A program made the position numbers and the translations under genes. From Flavobacterium sp. BFFFF1 (GTDB taxonomy: Bacteria; Bacteroidota; Bacteroidia; Flavobacteriales; Flavobacteriaceae), in contig NZ_NKJE01000003.1 of assembly GCF_002256285.1 (NCBI RefSeq), forward strand, positions 184,301 through 229,792: a DNA stretch of 45,492 nt. Reading direction: 5' to 3'. This document shows, in pieces, positions 26,028 through 34,327 of the stretch; positions within the stretch are counted from its first letter, which is position 1; each line of letters starts with the position of its first letter. The notes under the pieces were generated by a model. The model did no database searches. It was not told the DNA's origin and was given only the letters and a program-made list of their open reading frames with translations.

Positions 26028-26489
26028 ATGAAAAAGTACATTTCAATCGCCGCTGCTACTGTCTTCGCTGTCGCTTTAGTCATGGCTTCCTGTAAGAATT
26101 CCAAAGATGAAGTTAAAGAAGCGAGGGAAGATGTCAATGACGTTAAACAGGAACAGATTGAGGCAGCAGCAGATGCAAATGCCGCAAAAAGTGATTCTGT
26201 TTCCGATTATGCAAAACTAAAAGCGGAGACCAATAAGTTGATTGCAGACAATAAAACCCGCATCGCCGAGTTTAAAGTAAAGCTTAAGACCGAGTCTGCC
26301 GCGAACCAAAAGAAATTTCAGGCACAGATTGACCAGCTTGAAGCAAAAAATGAAGTATTGCAGAATGACCTCGACAACTGGACTGAGAAAAGAAAAGTAG
26401 ATTGGAACGCCTTTAAGTCAAGAGTCCAGAAAAGCGTTGACGACATCAATAAAGACATAGACGATTATAAAGAAGCACACAATTATTAA
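26028..26489 (+). CDS. coiled-coil lipoprotein, function unknown
   Basis: 153 residues from the ATG at 26028. A lipoprotein signal ends in 'ALVMASC' (Cys about 22). The rest is almost entirely charged, heptad-rich helix: 'KDEVKEAREDVNDVKQEQIE', then 'KAETNKLIADNKTRIAEFKVKLK', then 'FQAQIDQLEAKNEVLQNDLDN' and a final 'KSVDDINKDIDDYKEAHNY'. It could act as a periplasmic spacer or stress protein similar in style to Lpp/YtxH-like proteins. It has its own promoter and terminator, so it is monocistronic. Confidence 0.78.
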   Translation: MKKYISIAAATVFAVALVMASCKNSKDEVKEAREDVNDVKQEQIEAAADANAAKSDSVSDYAKLKAETNKLIADNKTRIAEFKVKLKTESAANQKKFQAQIDQLEAKNEVLQNDLDNWTEKRKVDWNAFKSRVQKSVDDINKDIDDYKEAHNY

Positions 26490-26525
26490 ATTAGCACTTT
26501 AATCACCTGAATCATTGATTCTATC

Positions 26526-26554
26526 AAAGGGCGTCCTCACGGATGCCTTTTTTT
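26526..26554 (+). terminator. rho-independent terminator
   Basis: GGCGTCC (26530-26536) pairs with GGATGCC (26541-26547) with one G-T pair and a TCAC loop, followed by seven T. It terminates the coiled-coil lipoprotein gene. Confidence 0.85.
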
Positions 26555-26567
26555 ATGTTCAAAAGTT

Positions 26568-26575
26568 TATATTTG
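26568..26575 (+). promoter_or_regulatory. -7 element TATATTTG
   Basis: TATATTTG fits the TAnnTTTG consensus and lies 23 bases before the ATG at 26599, supporting that start over the in-frame ATG at 26515, which precedes the terminator. Confidence 0.5.
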
Positions 26576-26598
26576 TTTTCGATATAATTTTCGATACC

Positions 26599-27075
26599 AT
26601 GAAAAAAGCATTCCTTATCATCGCAGTCATATCAATTTACAGCTGCAAAAAAGAAAACCGTTACGATAAAATCAATAATGCAAGCTGGGTTGTGGGGCGC
26701 TGGGAAAATGCCTCGCGCGCCGGATTGCTTGTAGAAACCTGGAAAAAACAGGATGATAGCACTTATATCGGAAGTAGTGCTTTTATGGTCGGGAATGAAA
26801 CTAAATTTTTCGAAAAAATAAAACTCGAGCAGCACGACACGATTGTAACCTACACCGCCACAGTGAAAGACCAAAACAACGGGGAACCCGTATCTTTTAA
26901 CCTCACATCTGCTACAAAAACGCAGCTCGTATTCGAAAACCCGGGACATGATTTTCCACAAAAAATCATTTATAATTTAGTAGGCAACGACAGCCTTATC
27001 GCAGAAATCTCCGGTGCCGAAAATGGCCAACCTAAAACCGAAACTTTCAGAATGAAAAAACAATTAAATCCTTGA
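26599..27075 (+). CDS. DUF6265-type lipoprotein
   Basis: 158 residues from the ATG at 26599; the frame extends to 26515 but that would cross the upstream terminator and destroy the signal. The N-terminus is a lipoprotein signal (AFLIIAVISIYSC, Cys16). The mature part opens 'ASWVVGRWEN' and contains 'LVETWKKQDDSTYIGSS' and 'FENPGHDFPQKIIYNLVG', motifs of the DUF6265 beta-barrel family. This is a lipocalin-like secreted domain of unknown ligand. Its 3' end overlaps the convergent gene by 12 bases. Confidence 0.82.
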   Translation: MKKAFLIIAVISIYSCKKENRYDKINNASWVVGRWENASRAGLLVETWKKQDDSTYIGSSAFMVGNETKFFEKIKLEQHDTIVTYTATVKDQNNGEPVSFNLTSATKTQLVFENPGHDFPQKIIYNLVGNDSLIAEISGAENGQPKTETFRMKKQLNP

Positions 27076-29301
27076 TTTGAAATAGTCGGAAAACGCATCG
27101 CAGTTGTCTGTCAATTGCTTGAAGTCGTCAGGATATTGTTTTTTCAACAAGTCAAACCGTTTTGAAAGGCGTAAACAAAGCGCTTTGAACTTTGGAGTTT
27201 TGGCATTTTGATAAGCCATGAAATAATAACGATGCGCCAGATTTCCATTGCGAAATTCCTGTTCGTCATACTGATATTCATTAAGGCTCACGGTAGAGTA
27301 ACCAAACCTGCGCATCATCCAGCAATTTCCTGAAACGGTCATATTATAGTAACAATTTCCCGCCAGGAAATAGTAATAATCCTTGTTCTTTTCCTTTGGA
27401 TTTCGCGCGCGGTTGAGACAGTATATCAGTTTTTGTGTGACATTTTTTTTGGTAAGCCTGAACTTAAAATCCTGCGGCATGAATTGTGGGGTATACTTCA
27501 GTACGGTAAAAGGATTGTTGTCGAAATATTCTGTGGAAGAAGGATAATTCCTTTGCCCGGGAAAATAGTTTTTCCAGTAATCTTCAGGAATCCTGCTGAA
27601 ACTTTCAAGCGCTTTTGACAACTTGTCTTCACGGATGTACTTTGTACCAAGAGCATCATAAAGCAACGAAACATCTCCTTTTGCCCGGCTTAGCTTCCAC
27701 TTTATGAAAGGATCAGTACTACCGCGGTGTTGCCGTGTGTAGTCGATCAACGCCTGGGTTTGCTTTACATTGTAATTGATGTCAAGATATTCGAAATAAT
27801 CTGAATAACCATAATCATACACGCCCTTAACGTTACTTCTGCTTTTCCAATACACTGCATATCCGGAATTTTCTGCACCTACCTTCGAATATAAAAGTGC
27901 GGCATCGGTAGTGTTGCCGAGGTACTCCAGTTCCCTTCCCACTGCAAATACAAATTTCAGGTCATTTTGGTTTGCCATCAGGATGCGCTGCACTTCCGGA
28001 AGGACCACTGCATTCCCTTGATTCTGATTTGAGGTGAGGTCTAACGCCTTAATCTTCTCGAGTTGTACATAGACACTATCTGTTTTTTTCAGTCCTTGTT
28101 CTATTTTTTTGATTTCGGACAGGCTCTTCTCAAAATCCCTCGTCATGAATAGCAGATGGGCTTTGCAAACTTTCCATAAAATTGGATTGTCAGTATGTCT
28201 GGGGTCCATTAAATCGACAAATTTCAGGAGCTCCTTTGCATAAGCGCGGTCCCGAACCACACCATCCCAAACGATCTTAACCGTTAGGTCTTGCTGCTCT
28301 GAATAATCAATATTATTGACTGCTGGCAGGTAAAGCGTATAATATGGCGTGCAGATCCAGTCCTCAATTTTATTGACTTCGCGAAGCAATAGAAAACTAA
28401 GCCCATTTGATCCTGGATCCAGTTGATGAACCTTTTTAATGTGTTCTAATGCGCGATCCGTCTTCAAAGCAGCCGCCAGTAAATATACGTTTGCTTTCTG
28501 CTGATTCGTCTGCGCATATTTCAGGGTTTCGTCCAACGGTACGGTCCGATTGAACTGCTGTTGTATCATAAACCGCTTGTCTACCGCGTTCGCAAAAACC
28601 TGGGCGGCCAGAAAATTGGCAAATGCGCTGTCCTTTTCTACAATGGTCCTGAAATACATGCTCCAATAGTTAAGGATGGTTTTATTTTTCTCCGAAGCGA
28701 AATAGGCCTGATATAACGATTTTACGCCTTCCATATCCCGATTGTAATAACGCAGCCTGATGGCCAGGAACGCATAGCGGGACTTTATCTCTTTTGCCTT
28801 TGCTGTTTTCAGCCTTTGCAGGGCTTCCGCAATTTTCTTCGTCCTGATGGGAATGGCAGTGTAATCATTTCGCTCCCATGGGTCGTCGTATAAGGCGTTC
28901 ATATCCTCACAGCTTTTTGCAAACTTCAGGTAGGATATCGCTTCAAGATCATTCACTCCATACAAATACCTGATCATGGCATTATCAGATTTTTCACTGA
29001 CCTGCTGCAACGGGAGCTCATTCACCGCGACATACACCGCATCATAAGGAACTTTCCAGTTACAATATGTCATCCACAGTAACTCATTCGGCATTTGTTC
29101 GCCTTCTTTAAAAAGCGATTCCTGTGCAGGTGCAAATGCCAGGGAAGAATAGTGGAATTCCGAAAAAGAGCTAAATCCAAAGTATTGCGGATTCATAAAG
29201 CAGTACCGCACTTCCTCGCCTTCCAGATAAAATCCGCAGGCCGTCCCCTTAAAGCAAATGCTACTGAGTAAAAGCAGTATACAAACCCGAAATTTCCGCA
29301 T
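27064..29301 (-). CDS. large secreted helical-repeat (TPR-like) protein, function unknown
   Basis: 745 residues with a signal peptide (RVCILLLLSSICFKGTACG). No catalytic motif was recognised. Long amphipathic helices with TPR-like spacing fill the protein, for example 'KKIAEALQRLKTAKAKEIKSRYAFLAIRLRYY', 'QQKANVYLLAAALKTDRALEHIKKVHQLDPGSNGL', 'DFEKSLSEIKKIEQGLKKTDSVYVQLEKI' and 'LSKALESFSRIPEDYWKNY'. Near the C-terminus 'KNKDYYYFLAGNCYYNMTVSGNCWMMRRFGYS' is a distinctive conserved-looking block. The start overlaps the 3' end of the lipoprotein gene by 41 bases, so the two are co-expressed and probably act together. Confidence 0.8.
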   Translation of the reverse strand: MRKFRVCILLLLSSICFKGTACGFYLEGEEVRYCFMNPQYFGFSSFSEFHYSSLAFAPAQESLFKEGEQMPNELLWMTYCNWKVPYDAVYVAVNELPLQQVSEKSDNAMIRYLYGVNDLEAISYLKFAKSCEDMNALYDDPWERNDYTAIPIRTKKIAEALQRLKTAKAKEIKSRYAFLAIRLRYYNRDMEGVKSLYQAYFASEKNKTILNYWSMYFRTIVEKDSAFANFLAAQVFANAVDKRFMIQQQFNRTVPLDETLKYAQTNQQKANVYLLAAALKTDRALEHIKKVHQLDPGSNGLSFLLLREVNKIEDWICTPYYTLYLPAVNNIDYSEQQDLTVKIVWDGVVRDRAYAKELLKFVDLMDPRHTDNPILWKVCKAHLLFMTRDFEKSLSEIKKIEQGLKKTDSVYVQLEKIKALDLTSNQNQGNAVVLPEVQRILMANQNDLKFVFAVGRELEYLGNTTDAALLYSKVGAENSGYAVYWKSRSNVKGVYDYGYSDYFEYLDINYNVKQTQALIDYTRQHRGSTDPFIKWKLSRAKGDVSLLYDALGTKYIREDKLSKALESFSRIPEDYWKNYFPGQRNYPSSTEYFDNNPFTVLKYTPQFMPQDFKFRLTKKNVTQKLIYCLNRARNPKEKNKDYYYFLAGNCYYNMTVSGNCWMMRRFGYSTVSLNEYQYDEQEFRNGNLAHRYYFMAYQNAKTPKFKALCLRLSKRFDLLKKQYPDDFKQLTDNCDAFSDYFKSRI

Positions 29302-30298
29302 TGCTGTAGTGTTTTAATTGTTGGTTATCCAAATGGAAAAGCGCAACCGTGATATCACTGTCAAGTTCCACATTTTGCTTAATGATCCTAATGGCCCGCT
29401 GTAATTGCTTTTCCGTGATTTCCTCTACCTTAATCTTATCTCCTGCCTTAAGGTAAAATCCGTCTGCAACGCTGTCTGTAGTCACAGCATACCATAGTTT
29501 TTTTTGAATCGGTTTTAATACCCGCCCAAAGTCATCGGCATTTCCGGGAATCACTTTCACAAAGTGATTATTCCTGTATACCTGTATCCACGAATATACG
29601 GGCAGGGCGATATCAAGGTGCAGCGGATATTTTTGGTTTACATTCAGATAAGCCGATAGTTCATCGACATCCAGGATTGAATTTTTTTCCTTGTTTTCCA
29701 GCGGATTCACCAGGTTGTAGCACATCAGCGTTACTTTGTCAACGGGTGGCACCCCCATTTGAGCAGGATATTTATACGGATAAAGCCTGAGCGTGCAACT
29801 GATCTGTAGCCCGGAAACGGCTTTCAGTTTCCTGAGGAAATAAAAATAATTGTCTTTTGTGCCGGGTGTCCAATCACAATCCATCTGGTATTCCGTCAGC
29901 GGGACTTTAAAGCCGTAATCCCTGCCTTCCCCGGAGTACTTCCGGATCAGGAAATTGATGTTGTCGGCCAAGGTATCCAATTCCCCATGGCGCACATTTT
30001 TAAAAACCTCATTGCGTAGGTAAACAATCGGTATGATTTGTGTGGAATCCCGGTTCCAAAATCGAAAATTGGTTTTCGCTACGGGTATAAGCCCCATTAC
30101 AGGGTTCTTCTCGACTTCAAAATATTTTACATAAAACTTATGGATGCCTGCCTTCTTCACGACGCTGTCTTCCATTTGCGTAAACTGGTAGCCGTTGCTT
30201 TTCCAATAGTAAAAGGCGCGTTCAACGTGTTCTGTCTTGTATTGTTTGCAGGAAATAAAAGCTCCCGAAAGAACGAGGGCGAGCAACAATGGCTTCAT
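29261..30298 (-). CDS. lipoprotein with possible TIM-barrel-like domain, function unknown
   Basis: 345 residues. A lipoprotein signal is clear (LLLALVLSGAFISC, Cys17). The body shows alternating hydrophobic strands and helices: 'HKFYVKYFEVE', 'IPIVYLRNEVFK', 'EYQMDCDWTPGTKDNYFYFLRKLKAV', 'ISCTLRLYPY', 'VDKVTLMCYNL' and 'LHLDIALPVYSW'. The spacing resembles a glycoside-hydrolase-like (beta/alpha)8 barrel, possibly distantly related to DUF3142, but no catalytic acid pair can be assigned. It overlaps the start of the 745-residue protein gene by 41 bases. It is probably lipid-anchored in the envelope. Confidence 0.78.
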   Translation of the reverse strand: MKPLLLALVLSGAFISCKQYKTEHVERAFYYWKSNGYQFTQMEDSVVKKAGIHKFYVKYFEVEKNPVMGLIPVAKTNFRFWNRDSTQIIPIVYLRNEVFKNVRHGELDTLADNINFLIRKYSGEGRDYGFKVPLTEYQMDCDWTPGTKDNYFYFLRKLKAVSGLQISCTLRLYPYKYPAQMGVPPVDKVTLMCYNLVNPLENKEKNSILDVDELSAYLNVNQKYPLHLDIALPVYSWIQVYRNNHFVKVIPGNADDFGRVLKPIQKKLWYAVTTDSVADGFYLKAGDKIKVEEITEKQLQRAIRIIKQNVELDSDITVALFHLDNQQLKHYSNAEISGLYTAFTQ

Positions 30299-30365
30299 TG
30301 ATTTTGGTGGTTTCCGTTATAACGCAGATTCACGTTAAAAGTATGTTTTATTTCAAATATTATTC

Positions 30366-30396
30366 AAAAAAAAATCCCGCTTATTTCTAAGCGGGA
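30366..30396 (-). terminator. strong rho-independent terminator after pepD
   Basis: On the minus strand TCCCGCTTA pairs perfectly with TAAGCGGGA (9 bp, GAAA loop) and is followed by nine T. It terminates the dipeptidase gene. Confidence 0.92.
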
Positions 30397-30409
30397 ATCT
30401 CTATCGTAA

Positions 30410-31873
30410 TTAGTTGGCCACTGGAATATTTTCGAGTATTTCCAACACAAATTTCCAATATTTCTGTGCCGATTTGATACTGGCGCGTTCATCAGGGGAA
30501 TGGGCCCCGTGGATGGTAGGCCCAAAAGAAATCATATCCATTCCAGGATAATTGGTCCCCAATATACCACATTCCAGTCCGGCATGACAGGCCACCACTT
30601 TCGGTTTATCACCATTCTGCTTTTCGTATATTTTCACCAATACTTCTAATATTTCCGAGTTTATATTTGGTGTCCAACCCGGATAAGATCCGCCGAAAGT
30701 CACTTCGCAACCACACAATTCAAAGGCTGACCGCAATGCGTTCGCCAAATCGAACTTGGAGCTTTCCACCGAAGAGCGGGTGAGGCATTGAACGGACAAT
30801 TCGCCGCTTTTTACAGTAACTTTAGCCACATTGTTAGAAGTCTCAACCAGATCTTCCATATCGGCACTCATACGATATACCCCATTGTGAGCGGCATAAA
30901 CCGCCCTTAAAAAACCTTCCTGCGCAGGAACCTGCATTACTTTTGCAGGAAGTTCTGATTTTTCAATGGTGATCTCCAGTTTCGGTTCTGTGGTACTGAA
31001 CTCTTTTTTGATATCACCAATTACTTCCTGCATGTCAAACACAAACGCTTCGTCATACATTCCGGCAATAATTACCCGGGCAACGCTTTCTCTCGGAATT
31101 GCATTGCGCAGGCTGCCTCCATTAATTTCTGCAACCTGTAGCCCAAAGTTCTCAAACCCGCCGAAAAGTAGTCTGTTCATAATCTTGTTGGCATTCCCCA
31201 GCCCCTTATGGATGTCCATTCCTGAATGTCCCCCGTTCAGTCCTCTTACGGTAATTGTATACCCTTTTGACCCCTCAGGCGTATCTTCTTCGTCATATAC
31301 GGCGCTCGCTGTCACGTCAACACCTCCGGCACAGCCAATGTCAATCTCATCATCCTCTTCGGTATCGAGGTTCAGCAGGATGTCACCGGTAAGAATTCCT
31401 CCTTTTAAGTTTAAGGCTCCGGTCATTCCGGTTTCCTCATCGATCGTGAACAAAGCCTCAATCGCGGGATGTGGAATGTCGTTGCTTTCCAGGATGGCCA
31501 TAATTGTGGCTACACCCAATCCATTATCAGCACCTAATGTGGTTCCCCTCGCCCGCACCCAGTCGCCATCGACGTACATATCGATCCCTTGCGTATCAAA
31601 GTCAAACACGGTATCATTATTCTTTTGGTGCACCATATCGAGATGACCCTGCATCACAATTTTCTTTCGGTTCTCCATCCCTTTAGTGGCAGGTTTGCGG
31701 ATGATCACATTGCGGATATCATCCTCAAAGGTTTCCAAACCCAGGCTGTTGCCAAAATTCTTCATAAATTCAATCACGCGTTCTTCCTTCTTCGAAGGGC
31801 GTGGCACCGCATTTAAGTCGGCAAACTTATTCCAAAGGGCTTTTGGTTCGAGGTTTCTTATTTCGTTGCTCAT
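30410..31873 (-). CDS. pepD: aminoacyl-histidine dipeptidase (PepD, M20 family)
   Basis: 487 residues, the usual length of cytosolic non-specific dipeptidase. It cleaves dipeptides such as Xaa-His with a di-zinc centre. Zinc ligands and catalytic residues are seen as His77 and Asp79 in 'QGHLDMVHQK', Asp116 in 'LGADNGLGVA', Glu146-Glu147 in 'IDEETGM', Asp170 in 'NLDTEEDDE' and His458 in 'IHGAHSPDE'. The lid/dimerisation domain carries 'LNGGHSGMDIHKGLGNANK'. It is monocistronic, with a very good TTG-N20-TAACTTTG promoter and a strong terminator. Confidence 0.96.
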   Translation of the reverse strand: MSNEIRNLEPKALWNKFADLNAVPRPSKKEERVIEFMKNFGNSLGLETFEDDIRNVIIRKPATKGMENRKKIVMQGHLDMVHQKNNDTVFDFDTQGIDMYVDGDWVRARGTTLGADNGLGVATIMAILESNDIPHPAIEALFTIDEETGMTGALNLKGGILTGDILLNLDTEEDDEIDIGCAGGVDVTASAVYDEEDTPEGSKGYTITVRGLNGGHSGMDIHKGLGNANKIMNRLLFGGFENFGLQVAEINGGSLRNAIPRESVARVIIAGMYDEAFVFDMQEVIGDIKKEFSTTEPKLEITIEKSELPAKVMQVPAQEGFLRAVYAAHNGVYRMSADMEDLVETSNNVAKVTVKSGELSVQCLTRSSVESSKFDLANALRSAFELCGCEVTFGGSYPGWTPNINSEILEVLVKIYEKQNGDKPKVVACHAGLECGILGTNYPGMDMISFGPTIHGAHSPDERASIKSAQKYWKFVLEILENIPVAN

Positions 31874-31919
31874 AATTTGAGTTAAAAGTTAATCGTCTAT
31901 CATTTGTAGTAACGCGTCC

Positions 31920-31950
31920 CAAAGTTAAATGGTTTTGATCGGCGGTGCAA
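31920..31950 (-). promoter_or_regulatory. Bacteroidota promoter TTG-N20-TAACTTTG for pepD
   Basis: On the minus strand the -33 TTG (31950-31948) is separated by 20 bases from the -7 TAACTTTG (31927-31920), 46 bases before the start. It is one of the best promoter matches in the window. Confidence 0.75.
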
Positions 31951-32109
31951 GTTGAAATTGGTTTAGATTTCTGGATTGGGGTGCCTTTGTTTCCTTTCGT
32001 CTCTGTTGAAAAGGTTTCTCCTGTGTTTAGTCCAAAACCCAAGGGCATTTTTCGCTCGGCTGTCTTTGGACACCAGGGACTTGGAGAATTTTATATAAAA
32101 ACAGTTTCC
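31928..32109. other. intergenic region between pepD and the 32178 gene
   Basis: The 304-base divergent gap 31874-32177 holds the pepD promoter on the minus strand and TAnnTTTG boxes near 32110 and 32148 on the plus strand. Between them I see no gene: the 73-codon minus frame here (31827-32048) has no recognisable features and would overlap the pepD start. Confidence 0.5.
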
Positions 32110-32155
32110 TAACTTTGTTCTGCCTCAAACTAATGAACCAAATTAACTATATTTG
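32110..32155 (+). promoter_or_regulatory. two candidate -7 elements (TAACTTTG, TATATTTG)
   Basis: TAACTTTG at 32110-32117 and TATATTTG at 32148-32155 both match TAnnTTTG. The second is 22 bases before the start at 32178 and is the better placed, but neither has an ideally spaced TTG. Confidence 0.45.
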
Positions 32156-32177
32156 AATTTCATAAATCGATCATCTC

Positions 32178-32594
32178 ATGAAAATTAGAGTTTTTATATT
32201 GTCAACGGTGTCTTTGCTATTCCTGACCAGTGCAACACCGGTTAAGCAAAATGGAATCGGTATTTCGGAAAAATTGATCGGTACCTGGACATGGACCACT
32301 TTCATCAGCGCTGAAACCAAACAGGAACTTTCAATGGAAGCGTTTACGCAAATGCAGGTAAAGGAAATGAAAACCGAATTCAGAAGCGATAATACTTATA
32401 TTGAAAGCAAACTAAAAAAAGGGAACAAGGATTATATCACTGTGAATGGGGAATGGAAGGTTGAAAATGAAGAAATATTAAGCCTGAAGGAAAAAGCAAA
32501 CTGGACGCCAGCTAAAATCCTGAAATTTGCAAATGACTCGCTCCTGCTGCAAATGAATCCAAAAATAGTCCTTCTGATGGTAAAACAGAAATAG
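32178..32594 (+). CDS. small secreted lipocalin-like protein
   Basis: 138 residues with a signal peptide (VFILSTVSLLFLTSA). After 'GISEKLIGTWTWTTFIS' the protein alternates short beta-strands: 'MKTEFRSDNTYIESKLKKGNKDYITVNGEWKVENEEILSLK', 'PAKILKFANDSLLLQM'. 'GTW' near the N-terminus and 'GEWKVE' in the middle are typical of lipocalin-like copper-resistance/DUF-type small beta-barrels common in Bacteroidota. The ligand is unknown. It is probably monocistronic. Confidence 0.75.
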   Translation: MKIRVFILSTVSLLFLTSATPVKQNGIGISEKLIGTWTWTTFISAETKQELSMEAFTQMQVKEMKTEFRSDNTYIESKLKKGNKDYITVNGEWKVENEEILSLKEKANWTPAKILKFANDSLLLQMNPKIVLLMVKQK

Positions 32595-32596
32595 AG

Positions 32597-32625
32597 AGCG
32601 GGTTTGGAAAAGCAAAACCGCTTTA
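32597..32625 (+). terminator. weak terminator-like hairpin
   Basis: AGCGG...CCGCT arms with adjoining TTT/AAA pairs and one bulged G surround an eight-base loop. Only three T follow, so termination is uncertain. Confidence 0.35.
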
Positions 32626-32694
32626 TCTCAATTTATTTTACGAAGTCAAAAAAATGAACGAGACCGAATACGATTCTGATCTGAATACCATTTT

Positions 32695-33756
32695 GTGAAA
32701 AAAAAACACATTCTCCCTTTACTACTGATCATCCAGATTTTCGCAATCAAAATTCTCGGTCACTTTCCGGGAATAGTAGAAAAATATTATAGTAGCGGGC
32801 TTTATCTGACGATATCGAAAACACTTCGGATATTGATCGGCTGGATTCCATTCTCGTTTGGGGATGTTGTATACACGGCATTGATATTGGTCATCCTGAA
32901 ATGGTTTTTAAAAAAACGGAACACCTGGAAAACAGCATGGAAAGAAAACCTATTGAAATCCTGTAGCTTCATTTCAGTGCTCTATTTTACATTTCATTTG
33001 CTTTGGGCATTCAATTATTACCGTCAGCCCATTAATATAGCGTTGAGTATTGGCCGGGAATACTCCGTTGAAGAACTGCATGACCTCACGTTGCGACTCA
33101 TCACAAAAACAAATACAATCCAGCGCGAGATTACCCGGGACACTGCTCTAAAAGTCGTATTCCCCTATTCCCGCGACGCCATTTATTCGAAATCTGTGGA
33201 CGGATACAGCCAGCTCGCCATAACTCATCGGCAGTTTACGTACACGAACCCGTCCATCAAGGGCTCGCTCTACAGCCTGCCATTGACCTACATGGGATTC
33301 TCCGGTTATCTAAATCCATTCACTGGGGAAGCACAGGTAAACGACAAAATGCCATTGTACCAGTTTCCGGTAACCGTTTGTCACGAAATGGCGCACCAGC
33401 TCGGATACGCTTCGGAAAGCGAAGCCAACTTCATCGGATTTCTGTCTTCCAAATCCAACACCGACATTTATTTTCAATACGCGGCATACTCATTTGCGTT
33501 ACGTTACTGCCTCAATACGCTGGAAAAGGCGCAGCCGGGCAGCATATCGAAACTGCATCCGCTGATCAACAAAGGCATCCTCGAAAACTACAAAGATAGC
33601 CGCGAGTTTTGGGCACAATACGAGAGCTTTGTCGAAACAGGATTCAAGTTGTTTTACGACCGGTACCTTAAAATGAACCAGCAAAAAGATGGCTTGGAAG
33701 GCTACAGCCGTTTTGTCGAATTGCTCGTAAATTATTACAAAAACAAATCACTTTAA
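32695..33756 (+). CDS. DUF3810 membrane protein with HExxH motif
   Basis: 353 residues with a GTG start; no in-frame ATG precedes it. Three hydrophobic segments lie at about 8-22, 57-70 and 90-107, followed by an extracytoplasmic domain. At 230-234 'CHEMAH' is an HExxH zinc motif, followed by 'QLGYASESEANF', whose Glu243 could be the third ligand as in gluzincin-type peptidases. DUF3810 is a Bacteroidota/Firmicutes family of unknown activity; a membrane-tethered metallopeptidase is the natural inference. A 14-codon reading frame starting at 32654 ends over the GTG (GTGA), which may couple translation. Confidence 0.88.
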   Translation: MKKKHILPLLLIIQIFAIKILGHFPGIVEKYYSSGLYLTISKTLRILIGWIPFSFGDVVYTALILVILKWFLKKRNTWKTAWKENLLKSCSFISVLYFTFHLLWAFNYYRQPINIALSIGREYSVEELHDLTLRLITKTNTIQREITRDTALKVVFPYSRDAIYSKSVDGYSQLAITHRQFTYTNPSIKGSLYSLPLTYMGFSGYLNPFTGEAQVNDKMPLYQFPVTVCHEMAHQLGYASESEANFIGFLSSKSNTDIYFQYAAYSFALRYCLNTLEKAQPGSISKLHPLINKGILENYKDSREFWAQYESFVETGFKLFYDRYLKMNQQKDGLEGYSRFVELLVNYYKNKSL

Positions 33757-33772
33757 TTGTATTTTTACTGCC

Positions 33773-33806
33773 ATCCCGATTTACTCATGTAACAAAATCG
33801 GGATTT
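33773..33806 (+). terminator. terminator-like 10-bp hairpin
   Basis: ATCCCGATTT (33773-33782) pairs perfectly with AAATCGGGAT (33795-33804) around a 12-base loop, with a short T run after it. It separates the DUF3810 gene from the sigma-factor operon. Confidence 0.6.
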
Positions 33807-33823
33807 AGCTACTAACGCCGCAT

Positions 33824-34318
33824 ATGACTGAAAGTTTAGAGAAATCTTTTGTGCAGCAACTGCAGACCAACCAGAATATCATCCACAAGATTTGTAGGCT
33901 GTATACTTCAGGTGAAGACGCGCATAAGGATTTGTTCCAGGAAATTACGATTCAGTTGTGGAAGGCCTATCCGAAGTTTCGCGGCGACAGCAAATTCTCG
34001 ACCTGGGCATACCGTGTTGCATTGAATACCGCAATCACTTTATACAGAAAAAGTACCCGTTCGGTTTCTACAGTCGAGTATGAAAACACCAAACATTTTA
34101 TAAAGGAAGAAGACTACAACTTCGAAGAGGAAGAACAGCTGAAACTGATGTACCAGGCAGTATATCAACTCAACGATATTGAAAAGGCATTAATCTTTAT
34201 GTATCTTGAAGACAAAGATTATCAGGAAATATCTGAAACGCTGGGTATCAGCGAAGTAAATGCAAGGGTTAAAATGAACAGGATCAAGGGAAAACTGAAA
34301 AAAATACTAAATCCGTAA
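33824..34318 (+). CDS. ECF-type RNA polymerase sigma factor
   Basis: 164 residues. Region 2 is visible as 'YTSGEDAHKDLFQEITIQLWKAYPKFRGDSKFSTWAYRVALNTAI', with the -10 recognition and melting segment. Region 4 is 'IEKALIFMYLEDKDYQEISETLGISEVNARVKMNRIKGKLKKIL', a clear helix-turn-helix. It is the first gene of a compact set with a membrane protein 9 bases downstream and a TraB/GumN protein overlapping that one. No classic anti-sigma factor (zinc-binding or FecR-like) is present, so the neighbouring membrane protein may take that role. Confidence 0.92.
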   Translation: MTESLEKSFVQQLQTNQNIIHKICRLYTSGEDAHKDLFQEITIQLWKAYPKFRGDSKFSTWAYRVALNTAITLYRKSTRSVSTVEYENTKHFIKEEDYNFEEEEQLKLMYQAVYQLNDIEKALIFMYLEDKDYQEISETLGISEVNARVKMNRIKGKLKKILNP

Positions 34319-34327
34319 GGTAATAAT

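Noticed and set aside
30966..31646. 226-codon plus-strand frame
   Set aside because: It lies wholly inside pepD on the opposite strand and has the Ser/Pro-rich composition of an antisense shadow.
31827..32048. 73-codon minus-strand frame upstream of pepD
   Set aside because: It overlaps the pepD start and covers the pepD promoter; no protein features.
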